From: an uncultured Lacibacter sp.
GTDB taxonomy: Bacteria; Bacteroidota; Bacteroidia; Chitinophagales; Chitinophagaceae
Direction of reading: 5' to 3'
Assembly: GCF_946479605.1 (NCBI RefSeq)
Contig: NZ_CAMLGT010000125.1
Coordinates: forward strand, 1-10,787
Length of the DNA: 10,787 nt
A program made the translations under genes and the position numbers. This document shows positions 1-7,066 of the stretch, piece after piece; position 1 is the first letter of the stretch; each line of letters opens with the position of its first letter. Below the pieces are notes generated by a model. That model was not told the DNA's origin and ran no database searches. It saw only the letters and a list, made by a program, of their open reading frames with translations.

Positions 1-43
1 AATCCGTATTCATGTTAAACTAAAAAGAAAATTATACTTTTAA

Positions 44-226
44 GTGGCCGAAATTTGGGGGAGCTTACAGAAGCAATATAATGCAGATAAGGAAAAGAAA
101 TTTTACAGGGTGAGTCAAGAGACACGAATACTGGAAAAGGAATCAGATGGCTGGAAGATTGTAAACGTTTCTGCCTTTTGGGATGTCGCACCAAAGGTAT
201 CCGTTGACAGTTTGAAAATTGAATAA
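44..226 (+). pseudogene. C-terminal remnant of an NTF2/SnoaL-like protein
   Basis: This is a 60-codon reading frame opening with GTG directly after an in-frame TAA at 41-43. The frame continues upstream of that stop to the window edge (positions 2-40), so the stop seems to interrupt a longer gene. The stretch TRILEKESDGWKIVNVSAFWD resembles the closing beta strands of NTF2-like/SnoaL/DUF4440 proteins, where an 'RVLEK..GKWKIVHV..F' pattern is common. Such proteins are usually 120-160 residues, so only about the last third is present. No Shine-Dalgarno sequence is visible before the GTG. It could instead be a genuine small protein, or the stop could be a sequencing error. The family call rests on one short motif and function cannot be stated. 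Confidence 0.4.
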
Positions 227-473
227 TTCATCAAAATAAGGACATCTATAAAAATGTTCTTTATCAATGTAGTAGTTCAATATTGTTTAAAATAGGTAAC
301 AAGAAGAAGTACGGCACATAACATCCCTAACTATTCCAAGTATATAAGCATTCATAATCGGGAATCTGGCGAAGGAATGAGGCGAGGGTTTGGTGTTTGG
401 CTTCCTGTGCCGAAGCTGCATACTGTCCGCACCTGTGTATTAAACATACTATTCACTAAAAATCCCCGGCAAC

Positions 474-530
474 CCATCAGCGTTCATCTTTTCCATCAGC
501 GTCATCAGCAGCTCTGTTTCATCTTTCCGC
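474..530 (+). repeat. Pyrimidine-rich segment with internal direct repeats
   Basis: CCATCAGCGT occurs at 474-483 and again at 493-502, in both cases followed closely by TCATC, and CATCAGC recurs at 503-509. A second pair, TTCATCTTTTCC (483-494) and TTTCATCTTTCC (517-528), interleaves with it. The copies are degenerate and of unequal period (19 bases for the first pair, about 34 for the second). The segment is non-coding and ends about 10 bases before the tgt promoter. It resembles dispersed intergenic repeats seen in Bacteroidota genomes, but that resemblance is from memory and not checked. Confidence 0.5.
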
Positions 531-539
531 CTTCGTGCC

Positions 540-573
540 TTTGTGGCAAACAAACCTCCTCTTCCTATCTTTG
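540..573 (+). promoter_or_regulatory. Bacteroidota sigma-A type promoter of tgt
   Basis: A -33 element TTTG (540-543) is followed after 22 bases by TATCTTTG (566-573), which fits the Bacteroidota -7 consensus TAnnTTTG at every defined position. The spacing is within the range accepted for this promoter class. Transcription would begin about 3-8 bases beyond the -7 box, at roughly 576-581, which coincides with the ATG at 579. The transcript would then have almost no leader. This also argues against the in-frame GTG at 543, which lies inside the -33 element and so outside the transcript. Confidence 0.6.
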
Positions 574-578
574 CCGTT

Positions 579-1718
579 ATGGCCGCATTACAGTTTCAGT
601 TACAACATACCGATACACAGTCAAAAGCAAGGGCAGGGGAGATCACAACGGATCATGGAAAAATTCAAACACCCATTTTTATGCCGGTGGGTACAGTGGG
701 CAGTGTAAAGTCGCTTACAGTGGAGCAGTTGAAGAGCGAAGTAAAAGCCGAGATCATCCTTGGTAATACGTATCACCTGTATCTGCGTCCCGGTACAGAA
801 GTGCTGGAAGCAGCAGGTGGTTTGCACAAATTCAACGGATGGGATAAACCTATTTTAACCGATAGTGGCGGCTACCAGGTTTTTTCGCTTGCAGGTAACC
901 GTAAGATCAAAGAAGAAGGCGTAGTGTTTCAAAGCCATATTGATGGCAGCAAGCATTTGTTTACACCGGAAAATGTAATGGATGTACAGCGCAGCATTGG
1001 TGCCGATAGTGTGATGGCTTTTGATGAATGCCCGCCATACCCCAGCGATTATAAATATGCACAAAAGAGCATGGAGTTAACACATCGCTGGCTCGATCGC
1101 TGCATTAAACATTTCTCCAACACACCTGATAAATACGGCTATACACAAAACCTGTTTCCGATTATACAAGGCAGTACCTATAAAGATCTGCGTAAGGCTT
1201 CTTCGCAGTTTGTGGCCAATACAAATCTCACCGGTTGTGCCATTGGCGGCTTAAGTGTGGGCGAGCCGGAAGAGATGATGTATGAATTTACTGAACTCTG
1301 TTGTGATGAATTACCCACGCAAAGACCACGTTACCTCATGGGTGTGGGTACACCGTGGAATATTTTAGAATGTATTGCATTGGGTGTAGATATGTTTGAT
1401 TGTGTAATGCCCACCCGCAACGGACGGAATGCCATGCTCTTCACCAGTAAAGGTGTCATCAACATTGATAATAAAAAATGGGAAAAAGATTTTTCGCCAT
1501 TGGATGAAGGTATCGATTGCCACATCAGTAATTATTACAGCAAAGCTTACCTGCGTCATCTCATCAAAGCAAAAGAAATTACCGGCTTAACGCTGGCAAG
1601 TGTGCATAATCTTGCATTTTATTTATGGCTGGTGAAAGAAGCACGCAAACATATTCTTGCAGGCGATTTTACCAGTTGGAAGAATGAACTGGTACCTGTG
1701 CTGAAAACAAGATTATAA
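579..1718 (+). CDS. tgt: Queuine tRNA-ribosyltransferase (tRNA-guanine transglycosylase)
   Basis: This enzyme exchanges guanine at wobble position 34 of tRNAs with GUN anticodons (Asp, Asn, His, Tyr) for the queuosine precursor preQ1. The product is 379 residues from ATG 579, close to the usual 375. Visible family motifs are the substrate loop TDSGGYQVFSL (D95 of DSGG), MAFDECPP (around 146-153), IQGS (196-199), GCAIGGLSVGEP (219-230), and VDMFDCVMPTRNGRN with the probable catalytic nucleophile Asp274. ATG 579 is preferred to the in-frame GTG 543 because family members begin at this point (MAALQFQLQ) and the promoter ends at 573. The C-terminal zinc site normally reads CxCxxC plus a downstream His. 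Here positions 312, 314 and 317 are Ile, Cys and Ser, with His343 kept, so zinc is probably not bound in the usual way. I recall Bacteroides Tgt lacking these cysteines too, so the gene is likely functional. It is a housekeeping gene unrelated to the downstream locus. Confidence 0.97.
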   Translation: MAALQFQLQHTDTQSKARAGEITTDHGKIQTPIFMPVGTVGSVKSLTVEQLKSEVKAEIILGNTYHLYLRPGTEVLEAAGGLHKFNGWDKPILTDSGGYQVFSLAGNRKIKEEGVVFQSHIDGSKHLFTPENVMDVQRSIGADSVMAFDECPPYPSDYKYAQKSMELTHRWLDRCIKHFSNTPDKYGYTQNLFPIIQGSTYKDLRKASSQFVANTNLTGCAIGGLSVGEPEEMMYEFTELCCDELPTQRPRYLMGVGTPWNILECIALGVDMFDCVMPTRNGRNAMLFTSKGVINIDNKKWEKDFSPLDEGIDCHISNYYSKAYLRHLIKAKEITGLTLASVHNLAFYLWLVKEARKHILAGDFTSWKNELVPVLKTRL

Positions 1719-1737
1719 CAGATACGATTGTGTTATA
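1714..1737 (+). terminator. Possible weak terminator after tgt
   Basis: A perfect 7-bp inverted repeat (TATAACA / TGTTATA) with a 10-base loop overlaps the tgt stop codon. No T run follows directly; a T-rich stretch appears only at 1757-1762. It may end or stabilise the tgt transcript, but it is not a standard intrinsic terminator. Confidence 0.3.
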
Positions 1738-1820
1738 GACAGCAGTAATAAAATTATTTTTTGCATTGCTTGCATTTGACAATACAAAGGTTATAATTTT
1801 ATGTACGCTTTCTGGCTGTG

Positions 1821-2408
1821 ATGAATGACAAAGAAAACATACAGGCGCTTTTACAAGAGGTTGCTTTGAATAATGATCAAACAGCATACCGCCGCCTGTT
1901 CATTCAACTCCACAAACCACTTTTACGTTTTGCTTATGGTATTTTAAAGTCTGCTGATGATGCGGAGGAAGTAGTATCGGATGTATTTATGAATGTGTGG
2001 CAGAAGCGGCAGGAGCTTGCCTCCATTGAATCGCCTTTGTTATATATGTATGCAGCGGTTAAGAACCGGTCATTTAACGTGCTGGCCAAACAAAAACGGC
2101 AGGATGCAGCCGATGCTGCCCAATGGCTGGTGCCGCTCAACAGTGTATCGTTTAACCCCGAGCAACTGATGATCTCGCAGGAAACCATGCTGCGTATCCG
2201 CAAAGCAGTGGATGACCTGCCTGCCCGTTGCCGCCTCATTTTTATTCTCATTAAAGAAGACGGGCTCCGCTACAGGGAAGTGGCAGAGTTACTCAATATC
2301 TCCATTAAAACGGTGGAAGCGCAAATGGCCATAGCCATCAGGCGCATTGCCCAGTGTATGCAGTTGCAATTACCAGCTGCTGAAAAAGCAAGAACGGTAA
2401 AAAAATAA
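1821..2408 (+). CDS. ECF-type RNA polymerase sigma-70 factor (PUL regulator)
   Basis: The product is a 195-residue sigma factor with only regions 2 and 4, as in the extracytoplasmic-function group. Region 2 covers about residues 23-91 and includes the SADDAEEVVSDVFMNVW helix that binds core polymerase and the -10 element. Region 4 (about 123-179) ends in the helix-turn-helix YREVAELLNISIKTVEAQM that reads the -35 element. Order and sequence match the Bacteroidota ECF proteins that precede FecR and SusC genes. The likely role is to transcribe the downstream susC operon when released by the FecR protein. The start is ATG 1821, with an adjacent GTG at 1818 as an alternative; no Shine-Dalgarno sequence is visible. 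The 5' region (1719-1820) is AT-rich and holds TTTG at 1775-1778 and a near-match TAATTTTA at 1794-1801, but their 15-base spacing is too short for a confident promoter call. The gene lies 59 bases before the anti-sigma gene. Confidence 0.93.
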   Translation: MNDKENIQALLQEVALNNDQTAYRRLFIQLHKPLLRFAYGILKSADDAEEVVSDVFMNVWQKRQELASIESPLLYMYAAVKNRSFNVLAKQKRQDAADAAQWLVPLNSVSFNPEQLMISQETMLRIRKAVDDLPARCRLIFILIKEDGLRYREVAELLNISIKTVEAQMAIAIRRIAQCMQLQLPAAEKARTVKK

Positions 2409-2467
2409 TTTCAGCAGGCTTAGGGGTAACTGCAAAAACGGTTGTTCTATTAATGTAACCACCCCGT

Positions 2468-3574
2468 ATGAGCCAGGAACAGTTTTGGATATTACTGTCG
2501 AAAAAAATTGCAGGCGAAGCCAGTGAAAAGGAGCTGGCCGAACTGGAATTTTTATTACAGCAGCACCCTGAGTGGCAATATGCCACCCAGAACCTGCGTG
2601 ATATGTGGGTGGCACCGGCAGCAGTTGATACAGCCGATGAAGAAGATGCATACCTGCTGCATGTGCAGCGTATGAAAGAGCTGGGTGTTGATTTCAGAGA
2701 TAATGTGTTGTATGCTTATACAGCTGAAGAACTGCAACCGGTTAAACACATTCATTCAAAACGCAAATGGTATATAGCAGCGGCAGTGGCAGCATCACTG
2801 GCCGGCATATTTTTTTTATTGACCCCTTTGTTCCGGCAGGGTAATACAACAACGGCAAACGTAAAAAAGCAGCAGAACGAGGTAAGTACCAATCATGGTT
2901 CACGTACCAAAATAAACCTGCCGGACGGGTCAATAGTTTGGCTGAATGCAGGCAGCAAGATCAATTATGATGAGAACTACGGCATCAGCGAACGGAATGT
3001 AACGCTCAGCGGCGAAGCGTTTTTTGATGTGGTGAAGAATAAAGAGAAGCCATTCATCATACACACATCAAATATTGATGTAAAAGTGCTGGGCACCGTC
3101 TTTAATGTAAAAGCTTACCCCAACGATGCCACCACGGAAACCAGTTTAATACAAGGGTTGGTGGAAGTAACCATCAAAAACAGGGAAAACGATAAGATCA
3201 TCCTCAAACCAAATGAAAAGCTGATTGTTGATAATAACTCTGCACCGTTTATACAGGGCAAGGGTAACACATTGAAGCCTGAGCATGCAGTGCTTATCAA
3301 TCAGCTGAAACCAAACCGTATCGACAGTACCATTAATGAAATACAATGGGTGCAAAACAGGTTGGTGTTTGATGATGAACCACTGCAGGAAATTGCGTTA
3401 CGCATGGAGCGCTGGTACAATGTAAAGATCGAAATCAAGTCAGACAGGTTACTCCATAAACGGATATCAGGATCATTTGTAAATGAGAATTTAGACCAGG
3501 CGATGGAGGCGCTGAGTGCAACCGGAAGGTTCCGTTATAAACGGCTGAACGATTCTATTATCATAAACCCATAA
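2468..3574 (+). CDS. FecR-family anti-sigma factor with DUF4974 domain
   Basis: This is a 368-residue single-pass inner-membrane regulator. The N-terminal cytoplasmic part (about 1-98) would hold the ECF sigma factor. One membrane helix follows at about 101-122 (WYIAAAVAASLAGIFFLLTP), preceded by basic residues HSKRK, which places the N-terminus inside. The periplasmic FecR domain runs from about 143 to 236, with the typical LPDGSIVWLNAGS, SGEAFFDV and VLGTVFNVKAY motifs. A C-terminal DUF4974 domain (about 298-367) contains FDDEPLQEIALRMERWYNV; it resembles secretin/TonB N-terminal folds and is thought to contact the STN domain of the partner SusC. Length and domain order are normal and nothing appears missing. 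Its place between the sigma gene and an STN-bearing susC makes a three-part trans-envelope signalling unit very likely. Start ATG 2468 is the first in frame and gives the expected N-terminus. Confidence 0.94.
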   Translation: MSQEQFWILLSKKIAGEASEKELAELEFLLQQHPEWQYATQNLRDMWVAPAAVDTADEEDAYLLHVQRMKELGVDFRDNVLYAYTAEELQPVKHIHSKRKWYIAAAVAASLAGIFFLLTPLFRQGNTTTANVKKQQNEVSTNHGSRTKINLPDGSIVWLNAGSKINYDENYGISERNVTLSGEAFFDVVKNKEKPFIIHTSNIDVKVLGTVFNVKAYPNDATTETSLIQGLVEVTIKNRENDKIILKPNEKLIVDNNSAPFIQGKGNTLKPEHAVLINQLKPNRIDSTINEIQWVQNRLVFDDEPLQEIALRMERWYNVKIEIKSDRLLHKRISGSFVNENLDQAMEALSATGRFRYKRLNDSIIINP

Positions 3575-3628
3575 CTCTCACAACATGCTGCTTTGCCATA
3601 ACACATCTTAAACAAGCAATAGAAAAAA

Positions 3629-3658
3629 GGCGGAGCTCTGCTGCAACAGAACCCCGCC
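3629..3658 (+). promoter_or_regulatory. Hairpin in the fecR-susC spacer
   Basis: GGCGGAGCTCTG (3629-3640) pairs with CAGAACCCCGCC (3647-3658) at 10 of 12 positions, leaving a 6-base loop CTGCAA. A run of six A precedes it and no T run follows on the + strand. It therefore does not look like a terminator for fecR; on the - strand it could act as one, but no - strand gene is evident. It lies 62 bases before the susC ATG, where it could be a leader structure that sets transcript stability or susC expression. The segment CCGCC (3654-3658) could also pair with GGCGG at 3684-3688, giving an alternative fold. Confidence 0.5.
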
Positions 3659-3719
3659 GGTAAAAGATTGAAACCGTCTCCCGGGCGGAAGACTATTGTT
3701 CACCTTTCAATTGAAAATT

Positions 3720-6700
3720 ATGAAAAAAATTGGAGCGGGTTCCGTTTTTAAAAGGGGACTGCCGTCATTAAAGCTGTTATTGATTATGAAACTAACGATG
3801 CTATTATTAACGGTTGCCTGTTTGCATGTATCGGCCCACAGTTATTCGCAGGACAGAATAACCCTGAACATGAAAACAGTGGAGCTGAAAAAAATATTCC
3901 AGGCAATTGAAAAATCAAGCGATTACCGCTTTCTTTTTGATGAAGGACTGGTAAAAGGAAAACCAAGAGTAAGCCTTGATGTACAGGATGCTGATATTAA
4001 CCAGGTAATGGCCATTATACTTGGTAATACAGGTATTACGTACCAGGTAATGAGTACCAAACTGGTGGTGCTGAAGGAATCGGCCACCGAAACTGCTGTC
4101 AACGATATTCAGGTGAGTGGTAAAGTAATTGCCGCCACCGGCGAAGCATTACCAGGTGTATCAGTTACCATTAAAAACAGTTCGGTTGGTACAACCACCA
4201 ATGCAGAAGGCAGCTATTCATTAAGCGTACCCGATGATGCCACACTTGTGTTCAGTTCGGTTGGTTATACGCCAATTGAAGAAAAAGTAAGCGGCCGTTC
4301 TGTTATTAATGTAACACTGCAACCAGCTACACAAAGTATGAACGAAGTTGTGGTAGTGGGTTATGGTACACAACGCAAGCGTGATCTTACAGGTTCTGTT
4401 TCATCTGTTAAAGGAAATGAACTGGCACGTATGCCAAATACAAACCCTATTGGTTCATTGCAGGGTAAAGTGCCCGGTCTTACCATTTCCAATTCAGGTC
4501 TTGCAGGTTCAAGCCCTGTGGTGCGCATACGTGGTGTAAACAGTACCAATAGTGCAAGCCCGGTGTATGTGGTAGATGGTGTGTTGCATGATAATATAGA
4601 TTTCTTAAATCCTGCCGATATTGAAAGTATCGACATCCTGCGTGACCCTTCTTCTATTGCTATTTATGGTTTGCGTGGTGCCAATGGTGTAATTGCTGTA
4701 ACATTAAAAAAAGCAGCCCGTGGTCAAACACGTATCAATCTGCAAAGCTCCGTGGGTGTACAAACCGTGCAGGACAGGATCAATATTACTGATGCAGCCG
4801 GTTTCAAAAAACTTTATACTGCACAGCTGGCAAACCTGAATGCTGCACCGTTTGATTATACAAACTATACGGCCAATACAAACTGGCAGGACCTGGTATT
4901 GCAGGATGCAATCATTACACAACATAACCTGAGTGTGTCAAACAGCAGCGATAAAACAACCACATACCTCAACATTGGTTATACCAACCAGGAAGGTGTA
5001 CTCAAGTACAACCGCTTTGAGCGTTATCTTGTTCGCTTAAATGAAGAGATACGCATTACAAAGAACATTAAGGTAGGTGGCGATATCTCTGGCTATCATT
5101 ACAGGAACACTCCTCCGGGTGCTTCTATCACCAATGCATTGTGGGCAGCACCTATTGTGCCCATACAAGCTGATGCTGACACGTACTACAGTATGCCTTC
5201 GTTCCAGCGTGCACAGGTGGGCAACCCCATTGCTGCATTGAACAGGAATCACCGCAACAGCATTCAACAGGGCTTCCGTGCAATTGGTAGTTTGTTTGCC
5301 GAAGTGAAGTTTCTGAAAAGCTTTACCTGGAAATCGATCGTGTATACCGATCTTGGTTTTGCTAACAGCAGAAGCTATACACGTCTTCCTTTTACATTCA
5401 TTAATCTTGGGGAAGGTACTGCACCTACAACCACAACGTATGATAACTCAGTTCGTACCAGCGTAAGCCAGGAGCAATCTGAATCAAGAAGATTTCAACA
5501 GGATCATACACTCAGCTACGATAAAAAATTTGCTAACGGTCATAACATTAATGCCGTGGCGGGTTTTACAACTATCTACAGCCGCAGTTCATTTGTAAAT
5601 GGTACAAGAAGAGATACACTGGTAAATGTGCCTGATAATCCTGATTTCTGGTACCTCGGTATCATTAATGTAAACAACCCCATATCAAATGGTGGCGGTG
5701 GTGGCGAAAGCGCCATTGCCGGTGGCTTTGCACGTGTGGGTTATAATTACGAAGGCAAATACCTCATTAATGCAACGATACGCCGTGATGGAAGTTCCAA
5801 GTTTGCACCGAAGAACCGTTGGGGTACATTTGGCAGCATTGGCGCAGGATGGGTTGTGAGTGATGAAGACTTTTTCAGTAAAGTAAAAGGTATCGATTTC
5901 TTAAAACTGAGAGGTGCATGGGGCTTAACCGGTAATGCCAATGGTTTTGCTGATAACCTCTGGCGCCCCGGTGTGCAAAATGCATCAACAGCAATTTTTG
6001 GTGAAAACGTTTATTCATCCATCCAGGCTGCATACATTCCTGATCCTAACCTTCGTTGGGAAACAGTACGTGGTCTTGATCTGGGCTTTGACATAAAATT
6101 GTTGAAGAACAGACTGAATGCTGAATTTACTTATTACAACCGCACTACAACCGACATCCTCACTGCTGTTACACTTCCTAATGAAACACGCAGCTATTTT
6201 ACAAACCTTGGTAAGATCACAAACAAGGGTGTTGAAATAAATGTGGGATGGAATGATAAGATCGGTAAAGACATTGCTTACGCTGTTTCAGGTAACTTCA
6301 GTTACAATCATAACGTAGTAAACTCTATTGGTAATAATTTCAACTTTACCATTATTGGTAATGGTGGTACAAACCTCACCAAGTCTGGTGAATCAATTGG
6401 TCATTTCTACGGCTATACACAAACAGGTATTTACCAGTCATCAGCTGACCTGGCAAAACAGCCGTCATTTGTAAACTCACTGCCTGGTGATATTTCTTAT
6501 TTAGACAGAAATGGTGATGGTCTTTTAACACCTGATGACCGTGGTTACATTGGCACACCTTTCCCTCCGTACAGTTACGGTGGTAACTTTTCAATTGATT
6601 ACAAAGGGTTCGATTTCCTGGTGGAAGCACAAGGTGCAGCAGGGCACAGCATTTATACTGAACGCCGCACTGCCACATTTGCTGTACTTAATTATGAAGC

Positions 6701-7046
6701 AAACAGGTTGAATGCATGGACCGCTCCCGGCTCTACCAACATTGAACCCATACTCGATAACACAAGAGGTAACAACTTCCTGATGAGTACTTACTACCTG
6801 GAGCCCGGCGATTTTCTGCGTATCCGTTTATTACAGATCGGTTACACCTTTAAGCAGGAAGCGTTGTCAAAAGTTGGTATTAAAACTGCACGTGTTTACC
6901 TGAGCGGACAAAACGTGAAAACATGGAGTAAGGTAACAGGTTATTCTCCCGAGCCATTGATCGGAAGTATTCTTGGTGGAGGTGCCGATAATGGTGCTTA
7001 TCCTGTACCGGCAATTTATTCACTTGGTATTAATGTAACATTCTAA
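3720..7046 (+). CDS. SusC/RagA-family TonB-dependent outer-membrane transporter with STN domain
   Basis: The product is a 1108-residue outer-membrane barrel that imports oligosaccharides with energy from TonB/ExbBD, capped by the SusD lipoprotein. Domains (numbered from ATG 3720): long n-region and signal peptide with hydrophobic core at about 23-36, probably cleaved near 40 (CLHVSAHSYSQ); STN domain about 47-119, which signals to FecR; carboxypeptidase-regulatory-like beta-sandwich about 131-200 (GEALPGVSVTIKNSSVGTTT); the TonB-box-like family signature NEVVVVGYGTQ at about 208-218; plug about 214-332 (VRIRGVNS, PVYVVDGV, DPSSIAIYGLRGANGV); then the barrel, ending in Phe as outer-membrane proteins do. 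A D929-x-N-x-D motif (DRNGDG), common in this family, may bind calcium. The frame is open from TTG 3696, but ATG 3720 fits known N-termini (MKK...). ATG 3786 (MKLTMLLLTV) would give a short conventional signal peptide. Only 20 bases separate it from susD, so the two are co-transcribed. STN plus sigma/FecR upstream implies substrate-dependent induction. Confidence 0.96.
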   Translation: MKKIGAGSVFKRGLPSLKLLLIMKLTMLLLTVACLHVSAHSYSQDRITLNMKTVELKKIFQAIEKSSDYRFLFDEGLVKGKPRVSLDVQDADINQVMAIILGNTGITYQVMSTKLVVLKESATETAVNDIQVSGKVIAATGEALPGVSVTIKNSSVGTTTNAEGSYSLSVPDDATLVFSSVGYTPIEEKVSGRSVINVTLQPATQSMNEVVVVGYGTQRKRDLTGSVSSVKGNELARMPNTNPIGSLQGKVPGLTISNSGLAGSSPVVRIRGVNSTNSASPVYVVDGVLHDNIDFLNPADIESIDILRDPSSIAIYGLRGANGVIAVTLKKAARGQTRINLQSSVGVQTVQDRINITDAAGFKKLYTAQLANLNAAPFDYTNYTANTNWQDLVLQDAIITQHNLSVSNSSDKTTTYLNIGYTNQEGVLKYNRFERYLVRLNEEIRITKNIKVGGDISGYHYRNTPPGASITNALWAAPIVPIQADADTYYSMPSFQRAQVGNPIAALNRNHRNSIQQGFRAIGSLFAEVKFLKSFTWKSIVYTDLGFANSRSYTRLPFTFINLGEGTAPTTTTYDNSVRTSVSQEQSESRRFQQDHTLSYDKKFANGHNINAVAGFTTIYSRSSFVNGTRRDTLVNVPDNPDFWYLGIINVNNPISNGGGGGESAIAGGFARVGYNYEGKYLINATIRRDGSSKFAPKNRWGTFGSIGAGWVVSDEDFFSKVKGIDFLKLRGAWGLTGNANGFADNLWRPGVQNASTAIFGENVYSSIQAAYIPDPNLRWETVRGLDLGFDIKLLKNRLNAEFTYYNRTTTDILTAVTLPNETRSYFTNLGKITNKGVEINVGWNDKIGKDIAYAVSGNFSYNHNVVNSIGNNFNFTIIGNGGTNLTKSGESIGHFYGYTQTGIYQSSADLAKQPSFVNSLPGDISYLDRNGDGLLTPDDRGYIGTPFPPYSYGGNFSIDYKGFDFLVEAQGAAGHSIYTERRTATFAVLNYEANRLNAWTAPGSTNIEPILDNTRGNNFLMSTYYLEPGDFLRIRLLQIGYTFKQEALSKVGIKTARVYLSGQNVKTWSKVTGYSPEPLIGSILGGGADNGAYPVPAIYSLGINVTF

Positions 7047-7066
7047 ACGTCTTTAAATTTTTTGAT

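Larger units (their letters stand above)
227..578. other. Intergenic region without a gene
   Basis: No supportable gene lies between the remnant and tgt. A frame open from 377 to 766 runs mostly inside tgt in another phase, and its product has no recognisable domain. A 6-bp imperfect inverted repeat at 240-259 has no real T tract. The last 110 bases are repetitive and carry the tgt promoter; both are listed separately. Confidence 0.7.

Noticed and set aside
240..259. Inverted repeat GGACAT / ATGTTC as a terminator for the NTF2-like fragment
   Set aside because: Only six pairs including a wobble, an AT-rich 8-base loop and three T after it; too weak to call.
377..766. 129-codon frame on the + strand before and inside tgt
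   Set aside because: It overlaps the certain tgt coding sequence in another frame for nearly half its length, and its product is low in structure with no recognisable motif.
5690..5730. Glycine run (GGGGG) in SusC as a possible repeat expansion
   Set aside because: It is a short stretch in the barrel, consistent with a surface loop, and the reading frame is undisturbed.
7047..7066. TAAATTTT before susD as an internal promoter
   Set aside because: It lacks the final G of the -7 consensus and no TTTG lies at a suitable distance; the AT-rich tract is typical of intercistronic gaps here.
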